A stretch of DNA of 64,000 nucleotides from CAVRCT01 sp963719645 (GTDB lineage: Bacteria; Pseudomonadota; Gammaproteobacteria; DSM-16500): positions 496,001 to 560,000 of the forward strand of contig CAVRCT010000005.1 in the NCBI GenBank assembly GCA_963719645.1, given 5' to 3'. Both the position numbers and the translations under genes were made by a program. Positions 7,893-16,212 of this stretch are shown in pieces (position 1 is the stretch's first letter; every line of letters begins with the position of its first letter). The notes under the pieces were generated by a model. The model made no database searches. It was not told where the DNA came from and saw only the letters and a list, made by a program, of their open reading frames with translations.

Positions 7893-8539
7893 AACTTGCC
7901 TTCCACTAGCGTTAAGACTCGGTGATTCAATTTTTGAATTAAACCCAGGTCGTGACTCGCAATTAACATGGTCATGCCTAAGCGATTAAATTGCTGAAAC
8001 AAATCCATGATTTCAGCGGCTAAATCAGGATCTAAATTACCCGTCGGTTCATCGGCTAATAGCAGAGGCGGTTTATTAATAATGGCGCGGGCAATGGAGA
8101 CACGTTGCTGTTCACCGCAAGAAAGCTCAATCGGAAAACATTTTTGTTTAGTGTGCAAACCCATTTTAGAGAGTACGGCTCGAACGCGACTTTGAATTTC
8201 TCGGTAAGGTGAGCCACTGACAATCAAGGGTAATGCGACATTATCAAAAACAGTGCGATCGGGCAGTAAATTAGGTGATTGGGCAATGAGACCAATTTTT
8301 CGGCGCAAAGCAGGAATATGCCGCTGCTTTATCGTACTTAACGATTGCTTGTCTACCGTTAACTGACCTTGATCTAATGATTCAATGGCCGCGATTAATT
8401 TTAGTAACGTGCTTTTGCCTGCGCCTGAATGCCCGGTTAAAAAAACAAATTCACCCGCAGCAATTTTAAAATTGACGTTGTCTAACGCTAAAAATCCATT
8501 AGGGTAACGCTTACTCACATAGTGTGCTTCAATGCTCAT
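7883..8539 (-). CDS. ftsE: Cell division ATP-binding protein FtsE
   Basis: This ABC-type ATPase (218 aa) drives FtsX. Walker A GHSGAGKSTLLKL is near residue 36, the signature segment is LSCGEQQRVSIARA (the family norm is LSGGEQQR, so the second Gly is Cys here), Walker B LLLADEPTGNLDP is near residue 160, and the switch His lies in IASHD. The ATG overlaps the end of ftsY by 4 nt, and ftsX overlaps its own 3' end, so translation is probably coupled. Confidence 0.96.
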   Translation of the reverse strand: MSIEAHYVSKRYPNGFLALDNVNFKIAAGEFVFLTGHSGAGKSTLLKLIAAIESLDQGQLTVDKQSLSTIKQRHIPALRRKIGLIAQSPNLLPDRTVFDNVALPLIVSGSPYREIQSRVRAVLSKMGLHTKQKCFPIELSCGEQQRVSIARAIINKPPLLLADEPTGNLDPDLAAEIMDLFQQFNRLGMTMLIASHDLGLIQKLNHRVLTLVEGKLCE

Positions 8540-9534
8540 GTTGATCGCTCGTCGAATAATGCAGAGACAAATTCCTCTGCGTCAAATGGTCTAAGATCAT
8601 CAATCCCTTCCCCCACACCGATGTAACGAATGGGGATATTTAATTGTTTCGCAATTGCAAAAATAATTCCACCTTTTGCTGTGCCATCTAACTTGGTCAG
8701 CGCCAATCCAGTAATTTGCACAGCATCATGAAATTGCTTGGCTTGGTTTAATGCATTTTGACCAATACCGGCATCTAAAATCAAGAGGGTTTCATGCGGC
8801 GCGGTGGGATCAATTTTCATCAGAACGCGTTTTACCTTTTTTAATTCATCCATCAAATTGTGTTGGGTATGTAAGCGACCCGCTGTATCTGCAATTAAAA
8901 TATCCATATTGCGTGCTTTAGCAGATTCCATCGCATCATAAATCACAGCGGCGGTATCCGCACCGGGTTGTTGTGCCACCACGGGAATGTTGTTGCGTTC
9001 ACCCCAAATTTGTAATTGTTCAATTGCGGCGGCTCGAAAGGTGTCGCCCGCGGCCAGCATGACTTTTTTACCGGCGGATTGTAAATGTTTGGCGAGTTTG
9101 CCAATGGTCGTGGTTTTGCCGGAGCCATTAATGCCAACGACTAAAATGACAAAAGGTGTTTTATCGTCGGGAATGGTTAAGGTTTGTTGGCAAGGTTTTA
9201 ATATCGCTTTCATGTCTTCTTGCAGAGAAGAGAGCGCTGCTTCGGGATTGGTTAATTCATTGCGGGCTAATTGTTGGGTGAGATGAGTGACTAATTGCTG
9301 AGTCGCTTCGACGCCGACATCCGCTGTTAATAATTGTGTCTCAATGAGCTCGAGGACTTCGGTATCTAAAACTTTTTTACCCAGAATTAAATTCACTAAA
9401 CTGGAGGTAAAGCTGTTGCGAGTTTTGCTTAAACCGGCTTTGAGACGAGCGAACAAGCCTTTCTTTTCAGGCACTGCCGTGTCTGGGGTGGTCATTTGGG
9501 GTTGGTTTTTATTTCTTTTTAACAGGTTAAACAT
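8536..9534 (-). CDS. ftsY: Signal recognition particle receptor FtsY
   Basis: FtsY docks SRP-ribosome complexes at the membrane. It has a GTPase NG domain with GINGSGKTTTIGKLAKHL (P-loop), AAGDTFRAAAIEQL, IADTAGRLHTQ and TKLDGTAKGG. Counting from the ATG at 9534 (MFNLLKRNKNQ) the product is 332 aa, with only a short, basic N-terminal segment instead of the long acidic A domain of E. coli. An upstream in-frame ATG at 9603 would overlap the divergent rsmD start and is unlikely. The RBS is weak. Confidence 0.95.
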   Translation of the reverse strand: MFNLLKRNKNQPQMTTPDTAVPEKKGLFARLKAGLSKTRNSFTSSLVNLILGKKVLDTEVLELIETQLLTADVGVEATQQLVTHLTQQLARNELTNPEAALSSLQEDMKAILKPCQQTLTIPDDKTPFVILVVGINGSGKTTTIGKLAKHLQSAGKKVMLAAGDTFRAAAIEQLQIWGERNNIPVVAQQPGADTAAVIYDAMESAKARNMDILIADTAGRLHTQHNLMDELKKVKRVLMKIDPTAPHETLLILDAGIGQNALNQAKQFHDAVQITGLALTKLDGTAKGGIIFAIAKQLNIPIRYIGVGEGIDDLRPFDAEEFVSALFDERST

Positions 9535-9597
9535 AAAAATTATCCATTCAAATTGCCGCAATGTTAACATAACCGCAATAGTATAACGAGGTTTGTG

Positions 9598-10158
9598 ATG
9601 CAAGGTATCATCAGAATCATTGGCGGTGAATGGCGCGGTCGGAAATTAAAAGTACCTGCGCTTCCTAATTTGCGACCGACACCGGATCGGGTGCGAGAAA
9701 CGCTCTTTAATTGGTTAATGCCGATGATCACAGGTGCGCATTGTTTAGATGCCTTTGCAGGCAGTGGCGCGCTGGGGTTTGAAGCACTGTCGCGCGGTGC
9801 GAGTCAGGTGGTGATGGTGGATTCGGCGCGTGAAGTCGTTAATTTATTAAAAGAGGAAGCGGCTATTTTTAAAACTGAACGCGCGGACATTTATCAAGCC
9901 GAGCTACCCGACCAGCTAAAAATACCGCATCAACCTTTCGATATTGTTTTTTTAGATCCTCCTTATTCAACAGGGGTGTTAAAACGCTGTTGTTTATTTC
10001 TGGAAGAGCGTGGCTTTCTGGCGGATGAAGCGCATATCTATTTAGAAGCCGCTGAAAATATCATCGCCACAGAGTTGCCTGCTAATTGGCAAATCATCAA
10101 AAGCAAAAAAACAGGCCAGGTGGCATATCATTTGGTGTTACGGAAAAAACCTTGTTAA
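9598..10158 (+). CDS. rsmD: 16S rRNA (guanine(966)-N2)-methyltransferase
   Basis: RsmD methylates G966 of 16S rRNA. The 186-aa product has the N-terminal RIIGGEWRGRKL and the RPTPDRVRETLFNWL motif, SAM-binding DAFAGSGALGFEALSRGA near residue 53, and the catalytic DPPY in VFLDPPYSTG. The ATG at 9598 lies 6 nt after GAGG; a GTG three bases earlier is an alternative. It is divergent from ftsY with a 63-bp gap, the arrangement usual in gammaproteobacteria. Confidence 0.96.
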   Translation: MQGIIRIIGGEWRGRKLKVPALPNLRPTPDRVRETLFNWLMPMITGAHCLDAFAGSGALGFEALSRGASQVVMVDSAREVVNLLKEEAAIFKTERADIYQAELPDQLKIPHQPFDIVFLDPPYSTGVLKRCCLFLEERGFLADEAHIYLEAAENIIATELPANWQIIKSKKTGQVAYHLVLRKKPC

Positions 10159-10171
10159 ACTCCACAGCATT

Positions 10172-10276
10172 CGTCTTTGCGAGGAGCGTTTTTTGCGACG
10201 AAGCAATCCAGTTTTATAAGTCGCTCTCCGTTAACACTGGATTGCTTTGTCGCAAAAAACGCTCCTCGCAAAGACG
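10172..10276. repeat. Long perfect-arm hairpin repeat (CGTCTTTGCGAGGAGCG type)
   Basis: Arms of about 40 bp (10172-10210 and 10237-10276) beginning CGTCTTTGCGAGGAGCG are nearly perfect inverted copies around a 26-bp loop. The arm segment GCGACGAAGCAA recurs in altered form near 41290. It separates rsmD from trpS. Confidence 0.85.
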
Positions 10277-10330
10277 GCTGTTAGTAAAGCGCTCCTCCCA
10301 TGACAGACCAACAAACATCGAGGCACAATT

Positions 10331-11401
10331 GTGAAAAAAACAGAAAAACCACGCTTACTAACCGGCGATACGCCCACCGGCCGTTTGCATTTAGGACATT
10401 GGGTCGGCTCATTAGAAAATCGGCTCGCATTGCAAGATCAATACGATTGTTATTTTCTGATTGCAAACGTCCATGCGTTTACCACCCGGATGGAGAGACC
10501 CGATGAGATTCGCCAAAGCGTGATCGATGTCGCAACCGATTGGTTGGCAGTGGGTATCGATCCGAAAAAAAGCACGCTCTTCATTCAATCGGAAGTACCA
10601 GCCATTGCGGATTTAACATTTTTCTTTAGCATGCTGTTGTCTTTCCCGCGGGTGATGCGTAATCCCACCATTAAAGATGAAATTCGCGATAAAGGCTTAG
10701 GCGATAATTATCCGTTTGGTTTCTTGCTTTATCCCGTCGGACAAGTCGCCGATATTCTGGCATTTCGGCCGGAAATCGTGCCGGTCGGTGAAGATCAAAT
10801 TCCGCATCTTGAAATGACACGCGAAGTCGCGCGTCGCTTCGATCAATTGTATTGTGGTGTCGATCCACACACGGAAGATAAAGATTATTTGGCCAACGGT
10901 GGTTTATTTCCCATTGTAGAGGTAAAGCTGGGCCGCACACGTCGTTTAGTTGGAATTGGCGCGCCGAATGCGGAAGGGATGTTACTGAAAATGTCAAAAT
11001 CCTTAAATAATGCGATTTTATTAAGTGATGATCCTGACACCATTGCGCAAAAAATTCGTTCAATGTATACCGATCCTAAACGTTTAAAAGCAACTGATCC
11101 GGGCACCGTCGAGAATAATCCATTATGGATTTTTCATGATACGTTTAATCCAGATACAGCCTGGGTGAATGAGGCGAAAGAACGTTATCGCCAGGGTCAA
11201 ATTGGCGATGTGGAATGTAAAAAACGCTTAATTGACGTGTTAGTGAGTTTGATTGAGCCTATTCGACAAAGACGCTTGGAATTTGAAAAAGACCCGCAGC
11301 AGGTCATTGCCATTTTGCGAGAAGGGACAGAGAAAGCCAACGTCGTGGCAAATGAAACGCTGCGATTAGCTAAGAAGGCGATGAAACAAGATTTTTTTTA
11401 A
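10331..11401 (+). CDS. trpS: Tryptophanyl-tRNA synthetase
   Basis: This class I aminoacyl-tRNA synthetase charges tRNA-Trp. The 356-aa product has TGDTPTGRLHLGHWVGSL with the HIGH-like LHLGHW at residues 18-23, GEDQIPHLEMTREVARRF near residue 155, and the KMSKS loop LKMSKSLNNA near residue 220. It is about 20 residues longer than E. coli TrpS. It starts at the ATG at 10331. No trp leader or T-box is visible. Confidence 0.96.
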   Translation: MKKTEKPRLLTGDTPTGRLHLGHWVGSLENRLALQDQYDCYFLIANVHAFTTRMERPDEIRQSVIDVATDWLAVGIDPKKSTLFIQSEVPAIADLTFFFSMLLSFPRVMRNPTIKDEIRDKGLGDNYPFGFLLYPVGQVADILAFRPEIVPVGEDQIPHLEMTREVARRFDQLYCGVDPHTEDKDYLANGGLFPIVEVKLGRTRRLVGIGAPNAEGMLLKMSKSLNNAILLSDDPDTIAQKIRSMYTDPKRLKATDPGTVENNPLWIFHDTFNPDTAWVNEAKERYRQGQIGDVECKKRLIDVLVSLIEPIRQRRLEFEKDPQQVIAILREGTEKANVVANETLRLAKKAMKQDFF

Positions 11402-11492
11402 AAACACCGAGTTATAGACTATTTTAACGGTATTGCACATTTTTCTGCTAAAATTAGCGTATACTATCGCTTTCATGAAGGAGGAATAACGT

Positions 11493-11837
11493 ATGGTTAA
11501 GATTCCTGGACTAGATGATTTAAAGAAAATGGGTTCCGATCTTATTGATTCTGCCAAAACCGTTAACATTGGGGGTGTGGTGGATAAAATCAAAGGCGGC
11601 ATGGAAACTGTCGGAATGAAAAAAACGGCGGCACCGCTTGCAGCAGGTGATGATCCATTAGCGCAAAAGTTACAAGATGCTTATGTGGTATTAAACGAGC
11701 TTGTGAATGCGCAAGCACAACAAACGCAATTGATAAAAAAATTGCAGGGACAGTTAATTGAAATGACGACAATTGCAGCGGCTTATCAAAAGCCGGTTGT
11801 CGCAACAGAAACGAAACCAGAGGAAAACACGAAATGA
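11493..11837 (+). CDS. Hypothetical 114-aa protein, first of a two-gene unit
   Basis: Unrecognised. It has a strong RBS (AAGGAGGA, about 8 nt before ATG) and a stretch GGVVDKIKGGMETVGMKK that could form an amphipathic helix. A helical, Gln-rich C-terminal region (QAQQTQLIKKLQGQLIEM) may form a short coiled coil. No signal peptide is visible. Its stop codon overlaps the start of a 43-codon membrane peptide gene (ATGA at 11834-11837), which suggests the two products act together at the membrane. Confidence 0.75.
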   Translation: MVKIPGLDDLKKMGSDLIDSAKTVNIGGVVDKIKGGMETVGMKKTAAPLAAGDDPLAQKLQDAYVVLNELVNAQAQQTQLIKKLQGQLIEMTTIAAAYQKPVVATETKPEENTK

Positions 11838-11965
11838 ACAACAAAAAAGTACAAGATGTCGATTTGCGCCCTTACCGAATTTTTGGTTTGCCATTGTTAA
11901 TCTTGCTTGGCTTGATTGGGTTGGCGGGCATTCTGTTAACGATTGTGACGAATTTGATTTTTTAA
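11834..11965 (+). CDS. Small 43-aa single-pass membrane protein
   Basis: The gene starts within the stop codon of the upstream gene (ATGA overlap). The product begins MNNKKVQDVDLRPYRIFG and continues with one hydrophobic helix of about 24 residues (LPLLILLGLIGLAGILLTIV), ending TNLIF. A short polar N-terminus followed by a helix is typical of small inner-membrane proteins that bind a larger partner. The coding call rests on the tight overlap and the clean amphipathic layout; function is unknown. Confidence 0.65.
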   Translation: MNNKKVQDVDLRPYRIFGLPLLILLGLIGLAGILLTIVTNLIF

Positions 11966-11987
11966 CGGTTGTTTTAATAGAGAATTG

Positions 11988-12220
11988 TTTTTTATCCAAA
12001 TTCCCCTTATTCCCCCTTTGAAAAAGGTGTTGTTGCGTAATTCACAGAGTCAGCTTAGTGTCGTGCCAGCGTGCTTTTAGCTGGCATCCAGGTTTGCTCT
12101 TAATAAAATTTATATAGTCATAAATAGAGCAAACCTGGATGCCAGCTAAAAGCACGCTGGCACGACACTAAGCTGACACCGTGAATTACGCAACAACGCT
12201 TTTGAAAAAGGGGGAGCAAG
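11988..12220. repeat. R2 palindromic repeat split by an R3 element
   Basis: Outer arms are R2: TCCCCCTTTGAAAAAG on the left (about 12011-12026) and TTTTGAAAAAGGGGGAGCAAG on the right (12200-12220). Everything between is the R3 copy at 12027-12199. Confidence 0.75.
12027..12199. mobile_element. R3 MITE-like hairpin element with 11-bp target duplication
   Basis: The ends are GTGTTGTTGCGTAATTC and GAATTACGCAACAACGC, with an inner inverted repeat built on TAGTGTCGTGCCAGCGTGC. The 11 bp to the left (CTTTGAAAAAG, 12016-12026) and to the right (TTTTGAAAAAG, 12200-12210) match at 10 positions, as expected for a duplicated target. There is no coding capacity, so transposition would need an enzyme encoded elsewhere. 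Confidence 0.8.
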
Positions 12221-12235
12221 TTAGTTTTTACTCTC

Positions 12236-12715
12236 TCAATTATTTTTTATCGGCAACTCCACTTTCTTATTTTCCAATTGCATCTGCGCTTGACGTTTGA
12301 ACTCATTCGGATGAGCAATCTCCGGGAACAAATCATTTTCGCCGCCAAATGGATTAATCAGCAACGTACCATAATCCAGTAATTGCCCCAGTAAGCTTTG
12401 ACTAACGCTGATGTTTGAAATAGTCGATAAACGCAAATCATTCATATGGCGAAAGAAAAATCCTTCTTTCATTAAAATACGTTTGTTGGTTACCACAAAC
12501 ACCGCCGTGGCAAAATTCAAAAATTGTTTAAACCAGGTGGCGGCGGCAGCAATCCCAGGTGCGATGGCAAATTTGTTGACCCACGGATTAACATTCACTA
12601 AGCAAACCACCATGACAACTGTCCACAACACGGGGACTAAAAAAATAATGGGATGTTTTTGCGTTCGATAAACAATTTTTTCATCATCTAATAAATTTCG
12701 TTCAATGTAGCCCAT
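12236..12715 (-). CDS. PH-domain (bPH2/YdbT-like) membrane protein
   Basis: The 159-aa product begins MGYIERNLLDDEKIVYRTQ. Two membrane helices follow (PIIFLVPVLWTVVMVVCLV at about 23-41, then about 60-78). A bacterial PH-like domain comes next, with the family signature VFVVTNKRILMKEGFFFRHM and DLRLSTISNISVSQSLLGQLLDYGTL (split here as in the family: N-K-R-I then I-x-N-I-S-V-Q). The role of such proteins is poorly known; membrane stress or lipid sensing is suggested for relatives. The gene stands alone between repeat-rich gaps. Confidence 0.85.
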   Translation of the reverse strand: MGYIERNLLDDEKIVYRTQKHPIIFLVPVLWTVVMVVCLVNVNPWVNKFAIAPGIAAAATWFKQFLNFATAVFVVTNKRILMKEGFFFRHMNDLRLSTISNISVSQSLLGQLLDYGTLLINPFGGENDLFPEIAHPNEFKRQAQMQLENKKVELPIKNN

Positions 12716-12929
12716 GTGTTGGTTGCTCCTGATAGAGGGATAAATCCAGGGTGTATCTTGTGGTTTTTAAGCATTATATACAATTGTATCTTGAAATACG
12801 CTTGTTATCCTAAGCGCTTAAGGAAGGGCTTGTCATCCTGAGCGCTTTTCGCTCCGAAGGATCTCCCGCAAATTTCACATTTCGAGATAGAGTCGGTATA
12901 AAACCTTGTAATTAAAGCATTAAAAACAG
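12716..12929. repeat. Gene-free stretch with half an R1 repeat
   Basis: Bases 12815-12879 hold one arm of R1 (GCTTAAGGAAGGGCTTGTC, then CATCCTGAGCGCTTTTCGCT, then GATCTCCCGCAAATTTC) without the mirrored arm. Nothing else is recognisable before the promoter at 12930. Confidence 0.7.
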
Positions 12930-12961
12930 TTAAGAATACATTAAGCATTCATTTGTATAAT
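12930..12961 (+). promoter_or_regulatory. PmrA-box-like direct repeat with consensus -10
   Basis: TTAAGAAT at 12930 and TTAAGCAT at 12941 form a direct repeat with an 11-bp period. A perfect TATAAT starts at 12956, again 15 bp after the second repeat and preceded by CATTTG. This is the best of three such sites in the window and lies about 57 bp before the ATG at 13018. Confidence 0.65.
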
Positions 12962-13017
12962 TGCGCCTAATACGATTATTAGCAAATACCTTCATTTCAA
13001 CAAAACGAGAGACGATT

Positions 13018-15831
13018 ATGGCATCCCCGCGCGAAGTTAAACCTGACGAAGGCTTGAGAAATGCAATTGTCGAGACCCGCAATAATGCTGATCAAGATGT
13101 TGTTTATAAAAGATTAAACGCTGCATATGAGGCAGTGGTAAAAATTAGCGACATGGTTGGATTGGTCGAGTGGGCAGTGACGCATAATAATGACTGTGCG
13201 TTAATGTGGCTCTATGATAAAGCACAACATCAACGATTTCAGATTAATGATTCAAATCGTCAAGCTTGCCGTCAACAGTTGGCTGGAATAGTTGCTATCG
13301 AAGACGATATAAATGCTGGGCTGGCAGAATTTAAGGAAGGTAAGGCGCCAGAAAGTAAAGATCAACGCGTTAATAGAAGAAGGCAAACGATTAGACATTT
13401 TCTGAGTGAATTATGTGTTTTTAATGGAATGAGTCAGATGACAGATCGCGTGCATCATCCGGCACTTCCAGTCGCACTTCAATTCAATAATGGTTTTTAT
13501 CTAGGCTTATTCATCAATAAATATCAGCAAACAATATGGGATTGGTTGGAAAATGGCCCTTGGACGAGCGAGCTTCAATACTCTTTTTTACATTGGCTTT
13601 GCCGGGCTACCCGTTGTATTAATGGTAAGTATGTCAACAGAACATGGGGCGCATCCTCTATTGTGGAAGCATCTATGGCGCACAAGGATTTTAGAAATGC
13701 TCTTGTTTTCCTACGAAAGGAATTCCCCCATAGAGGGTTGGCGCACTGGGTAGAGTTGTTATTAGAGGCACTCAATCAGCGCGCTCATGACATGGATGAT
13801 GCTCTATTTAATGCAATTTTTGTAGAATTAGGAAAGGGTCTGCTTATTTTGCAAGAGAAGGAGATGGAAAAAGGCGTATGGAATATTCGACGTGGGACAC
13901 GTTCATTGTATTCAGCAAAAGCATTTGAAATGGCTTTACAACGAAATATTCTTCTTGCGCGCTCTCTGTATGATAGTTTTTCTTTTGATTTAGCTGAATT
14001 TGTGCGAGGACAACCTGATCCACGACTCGCTAGCATCGTAACATCCATTCATCAGTTGAATCGACAAGAGGCTATCAGCTTCATGCAGGCGATGATTGAA
14101 GAGCATTGTAATACTTCTGATAAATATAGATGCGTAATGGCCAATTTTCTCTGTCTGTTAAGCGCGCGAAATCAGTTAACCCCAAATGAAGTGATGCAAC
14201 TGATTTTACCGATGTTGCGGATGGGTAAATTTCAGACGGATGAAAAACACTTGCTTCTTGGATTGGAATGGAATGATCTTGCACTCATGCAAAAATTAGT
14301 CCTGCATGGTCCTCAAGGGAATAACTGGAAACCTATAAAACCGGTGCATTTAGAAGTTGCTGCCAGAAATAATAATGCTGCATTATTAAGGTTTTTAATT
14401 GACACATTTTCCTGTAAACCGAATTCTAGCTTGCTTGAGATGGCTGCTGTGAGTGGCAGTATTGATGTGGTTATTTATTTGTTAGAGAATCGATGGGGTG
14501 ATGCGAGAAAAGCGTTTTATAAACTGCAGGCCTCATTTGATCAACATAAACAAAAAGAAAATTTCCGACGAACTTATTTCTATTTAAGATTCATCAAGGA
14601 TTTTGCACATTTTCTTCGTAAGAAGGATCGTCGAGCCGACTTTTTGATAGACTCTTGGAGAGCATTATTACCAGGTGATCAGTATGCGTTAACTCAGCTG
14701 TTTTCACAGCATTCCAACAAACTAATAGAGCTAGTGGGAAAAGCAGTTTATGAAAGGGCTGCAAAAAAGCCGGAAGAAGAAAAAAAGCCGGAAGAAGAAA
14801 AAAAGCCGAACAAACCACCTGTGCCGGAAGAAAAATCAAAGAAGCCAGCCTTAGCAGCGGCAGCACCTCTTTTAAATTCTCCACCACCTGCTGCGCTTTC
14901 CGTTATGCCAGCAGTCGTGCTTTCTCAGCCGCCTATTGAGGCTGCTGCTGCTGCTGATCGAGAAAAGGAAAAATTAGATGGCGAGGATAAAGCGGAAGTG
15001 CCGCCCTCCCTACCCGCAGAGAAAAAACCTATTTCTATTGGTGGCCCCGTGTCCATGGATGACGACAGTGAGCTTGCAAAAAAGCCACCAAGAGCGGATG
15101 AAATGCAATTACTGGCTCAATTAATTAAATCAGACGCTGATCGAGCCGATGCAAAATCAGCTCCTGCACGAGATTTTCCACCTGAGGGTCAGCCACAATT
15201 GGTTGTGTCAGCAGAGCAGAATGCAAGTGCGGCAAATCCTTCACCCAAGGATGTCGACAGTGTGCAATTTGCAAAAGAACCATCAAAAGCAGCTGAAGCA
15301 TTGTTACCTACCGTATCGTTTTTTCCACAAATCAAATTAGTGAGAGATGGAGATGACGCAAAAAAGAATTCTTTACGAGGTGTGCTTGATGATTCCAGCG
15401 ATGAAGATGAACCAGGTGAAGGAGATGACTATAAAGAATATAAAGCGCCTAAACAAAAACAAGAATGGAAACCGTCGATACCGGTTGCTAATTCAGCCAA
15501 TATTTTATCCTCTCTTGAAATGGCTGCTTCTGCGTCTGCAAATTCAGCAGCATCCTATCCACCTGTTGAAGTGGATCAGAATCAAGTAGAGGGAGCGCCT
15601 GATAGAGAGGTGAGCGTTCACCCTGTGGAGGTTGATAATATGCGCAAGCAATTGAATATAGACGCTATGAAAAAGTTATATGAATACTTGAATATGAATT
15701 TACCTTGTTTTCAAGATCAAGACGGTAGAATGTTACGGGATGCGCTGCAAAACAAAGTTGCGAGAACATTAACGATTGCGCAGCAACCCGATGGTTATAG
15801 ATCTTCTTTGCCTTCTTTTTCGAAGGGGTGA
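13018..15831 (+). CDS. Putative secreted effector, 937 aa, with ankyrin-like segment and Pro/Glu-rich region
   Basis: No whole-length family is recognised. The first 420 residues are helical and hydrophilic. Residues about 440-500 resemble ankyrin repeats (HLEVAARNNNAALLRFLID, then LLEMAAVSGSIDVVIYLLE). Residues about 580-610 contain Lys/Pro/Glu tandem units (KKPEEEKKPEEE), followed by 300 residues of low-complexity acidic and Ala/Pro-rich sequence. A short structured C-terminus begins MRKQLNIDAMKKLYEYLNM. There is no signal peptide. The ATG at 13018 is used because a TTG at 12961 lies inside the -10. Eukaryote-like repeats plus the PmrA-type promoter suggest a Dot/Icm substrate; this is inference. 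Confidence 0.75.
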   Translation: MASPREVKPDEGLRNAIVETRNNADQDVVYKRLNAAYEAVVKISDMVGLVEWAVTHNNDCALMWLYDKAQHQRFQINDSNRQACRQQLAGIVAIEDDINAGLAEFKEGKAPESKDQRVNRRRQTIRHFLSELCVFNGMSQMTDRVHHPALPVALQFNNGFYLGLFINKYQQTIWDWLENGPWTSELQYSFLHWLCRATRCINGKYVNRTWGASSIVEASMAHKDFRNALVFLRKEFPHRGLAHWVELLLEALNQRAHDMDDALFNAIFVELGKGLLILQEKEMEKGVWNIRRGTRSLYSAKAFEMALQRNILLARSLYDSFSFDLAEFVRGQPDPRLASIVTSIHQLNRQEAISFMQAMIEEHCNTSDKYRCVMANFLCLLSARNQLTPNEVMQLILPMLRMGKFQTDEKHLLLGLEWNDLALMQKLVLHGPQGNNWKPIKPVHLEVAARNNNAALLRFLIDTFSCKPNSSLLEMAAVSGSIDVVIYLLENRWGDARKAFYKLQASFDQHKQKENFRRTYFYLRFIKDFAHFLRKKDRRADFLIDSWRALLPGDQYALTQLFSQHSNKLIELVGKAVYERAAKKPEEEKKPEEEKKPNKPPVPEEKSKKPALAAAAPLLNSPPPAALSVMPAVVLSQPPIEAAAAADREKEKLDGEDKAEVPPSLPAEKKPISIGGPVSMDDDSELAKKPPRADEMQLLAQLIKSDADRADAKSAPARDFPPEGQPQLVVSAEQNASAANPSPKDVDSVQFAKEPSKAAEALLPTVSFFPQIKLVRDGDDAKKNSLRGVLDDSSDEDEPGEGDDYKEYKAPKQKQEWKPSIPVANSANILSSLEMAASASANSAASYPPVEVDQNQVEGAPDREVSVHPVEVDNMRKQLNIDAMKKLYEYLNMNLPCFQDQDGRMLRDALQNKVARTLTIAQQPDGYRSSLPSFSKG

Positions 15832-15838
15832 GGGAGTT

Positions 15839-16199
15839 GCTTAGGAAAGAGTTGTCAGCGTGAGCGCTTAAGAAAGAGCTGTCAGCGTGAGTGCTTAAGA
15901 AAGGGCTGTCAGCGTGAGTGCTTAAGAAAGAGCTGTCAGCGTGAGTGCTTAAGAAAGGGCTGTCATCCTGAGCGCTTTTCGCTCCGAAGGATCTCCCGCA
16001 AATTTCTGAGGCTTAGCTAAAAATATTCCTAAGCATCTCTCTGCTTCATTGGGAGATCCTTCGGAGCGAAAAGCGCTCAGGATGACAGCCCTTTCTTAAG
16101 CGCTCACGCTGACAGCCCTTTCTTAAGCGCTCACGCTGACAGCCCTTTCTTAAGCACTCACGCTGACAGCTCTTTCTTAAGCACTCAGGCTGACAACCC
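15839..16199. repeat. R1 palindrome with inverted arrays of 27-bp tandem repeats
   Basis: Left of the core, five 27-bp units run from 15839 to 15973 (type GCTTAAGAAAGAGCTGTC, then AGCGTGAGT). To the right, four complete inverted units and part of a fifth run from 16075 to 16199 (GCTCACGCTGACAG, then CCCTTTCTTAAGC). The core hairpin arms (about 15974-16000 and 16048-16074) contain CGCTCCGAAGGATCTCC and its complement. The unit nearest the core on each side carries CATCCTGAG instead of CAGCGTGAG, so the arms were copied outward. The whole block can fold into one very long hairpin downstream of the 937-aa gene. Confidence 0.92.
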
Positions 16200-16212
16200 A
16201 AATGAATGTTGG

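Noticed and set aside
12961..13017. TTG start giving 19 extra residues on the 937-aa protein
   Set aside because: The TTG begins in the last base of the TATAAT -10 element, so it cannot be inside the transcript; the ATG at 13018 is used.
15839..16199. CRISPR-like array of 27-bp repeats
   Set aside because: The units are directly adjacent without spacers and are mirrored around a hairpin core, so this is a palindromic tandem repeat, not a CRISPR array.
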